Shown here: piece after piece, positions 63,429 to 64,000 of the stretch
How positions within the stretch are numbered: the first letter of the stretch is position 1
Layout: each line of letters begins with the position of its first letter
From: Prostheceraeus crozeri
Lineage: Eukaryota; Platyhelminthes; Polycladida; Euryleptidae
NCBI GenBank assembly: GCA_907163375.1
Contig: CAJQUW010012670.1
Span: forward strand, 547,001 to 611,000
Reading direction: 5' to 3'
DNA length: 64,000 bases
Translations under genes and position numbers: made by a program
Notes under the pieces: model-generated
Database searches by the model: none
Told to the model about the DNA's origin: nothing
The model's input: only the letters and a program-made list of their open reading frames with translations

Positions 63429-63853
63429 TGTCACTTCTGTCATTAAAGCTAGCACCTATGCAAATGTGGAAAAATCAAGTTGTAACAAGGGTCAAGAGAA
63501 AAATGGCGAAACGCAAAAGTCGAAACTCCTCAAAATTTTCTGAGGCCATTCGAGCTCTTCAACGAATGAAAGGAAATCAGCGACATAATGCTATACGACA
63601 TGCCAATGACAAATTTATTCGAGAAATTGTTTCTCATGTGAGAAGTTTGAGGACAAAGAAATTATCACCACAACAACGAAAGTTACTTAAGCGACATACT
63701 ACAAAATTGCGATTCATCTCCAATCCCAAAGTTACCCTTCAGAGAAAGAGGAAAACTCTAACACAAAAGGGCGGTTACCTTTCAGTGGTACTTCTGCTGT
63801 TAGCTCCTGTAGTAGGTGACCTGTTGGGTAGGATCTTTGGTCCTAGGCGTTAA
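63428..63853 (+). CDS. pX-like basic core protein
   Basis: Translation most likely starts at MAKRKSRNSSKFSEAIRALQ (63504), because the first 25 residues of the longer frame are unlike the rest. Strongly basic helices (KLSPQQRKLLKRHTTKLRFI, LQRKRKTLTQKGG) end in a hydrophobic GGYLSVVLLLLAPVVGDLLG and RR tail. This RNA/DNA-binding basic protein with a GG-hydrophobic end is a regular neighbour of packaging ATPases in animal Polinton-type elements and resembles adenovirus core peptide mu/pX. Confidence 0.7.
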   Translation: MSLLSLKLAPMQMWKNQVVTRVKRKMAKRKSRNSSKFSEAIRALQRMKGNQRHNAIRHANDKFIREIVSHVRSLRTKKLSPQQRKLLKRHTTKLRFISNPKVTLQRKRKTLTQKGGYLSVVLLLLAPVVGDLLGRIFGPRR

Positions 63854-63883
63854 TTATGCAAATATTGAATCCCAAAGTATTAA

Positions 63884-64000
63884 AATGGATTTCAGACTTC
63901 AATGTGATAAAGGTCTGACTGTATCAGGTCCATCCCATGCAGGTAAAACTGTTTTCACTGTGAATTTGCTAGACAAAAGAAAAGAGTTGTTTAGGGAACC
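63884..64000 (+). CDS. packaging ATPase, N-terminal part (runs off the window)
   Basis: The frame from about 63884 reads MDFRLQCDKGLTVSGPSHAG then KTVFTVNLLDKRKELFRE. GPSHAGKT is a Walker A P-loop placed as in FtsK/HerA-type packaging ATPases of Polintons. The gene is cut by the window end. It lies directly behind the pX-like gene, the usual order in such elements. Confidence 0.7.

Larger units (their letters stand above)
60296..64000 (+). mobile_element. second Polinton/adintovirus-type fossil, left part
   Basis: Base composition rises from about 60.3 kb and a run of viral-type genes follows on the plus strand up to the window end: an unknown protein, a possible exonuclease, two RING fingers, a pX-like basic protein and the start of a packaging ATPase. 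The position 60296 (AGTAGTAAGGAATCC) is only a guess for the terminus, based on the AGT start of the first Polinton; the other end is outside. The element is broken, about five breaks in the visible part. Its genes are not close copies of those at 31-48 kb. Confidence 0.6.

Overview
This window looks like a transposon-rich, intergenic stretch of an animal nuclear genome, most likely a marine invertebrate. The evidence is a dense mix of metazoan mobile elements (RTE-type LINE, hAT, Tc1, Tnp2/CACTA-type, Ty3/Gypsy, BEL/Pao, Penelope, Polinton), spliceosomal-type introns and AT-rich spacers. I found no convincing ordinary host gene. Species cannot be read from the sequence.

Layout. (1) 1-2784 and 27837-29497 are two halves of one minus-strand hAT transposon. 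The C-terminal half is at the left and the N-terminal half at the right, and the outer terminus at 29497 carries a typical hAT end. The left half is itself split by an RTE-like LINE (721-2743) flanked by 16-bp target duplications. (2) What separates the halves, 2785-27836, has matching inverted ends (CTACCCGA plus an A-run). It appears to be one very large Tnp2/CACTA-like DNA transposon carrying a spliced transposase (21.15-26.35 kb) and probably a BEN-domain gene (18.59-19.46 kb). It has been bombarded by a MITE (4503-4701), two Ty3/Gypsy-type LTR elements (4900-9933 plus; 10144-14849 minus), a BEL/Pao remnant (15.1-18.4 kb) holding a 2.1-kb TIR element (15259-17367), and a Tc1 relic (22349-23479). 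(3) 29.5-30.9 and 48.7-53.3 kb are non-coding, repeat-built DNA (tandem 0.9-kb units, a large fold-back, GGAAAATTTT arrays).

(4) Inside one copy of that repeat sits a 17.85-kb Polinton (30887-48734) with 6-bp target duplication TGCATC and long terminal inverted repeats. Its parts are an adenain-type protease, an integrase fused to a parvovirus-like phospholipase A2 domain, double and single jelly-roll capsid proteins, a packaging ATPase, protein-primed-type PolB, a coiled-coil fibre-like protein with a phage tail-fibre motif, and adenovirus pX/pVI-like small virion proteins. It is a broken fossil with roughly half a dozen breaks. Its AT-rich genes are peppered with GC-rich hairpins that have exactly 3-nt loops, often inside reading frames; this is the most unusual pattern in the window.

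(5) 53.3-58.2 kb is almost gene-free. 58326-59366 is a 5'-truncated Penelope-like element with a GIY-YIG endonuclease. (6) From about 60.3 kb to the window end lies the left part of a second, unrelated-looking Polinton-type fossil. It has a strong promoter, a small leader intron, a possible exonuclease, two RING fingers, a pX-like basic protein and the start of a packaging ATPase. The window is best read as nested insertions: hAT first, then the giant Tnp2 element, then LTR elements and others into it, with virus-like elements landing in the neighbouring repeat field.
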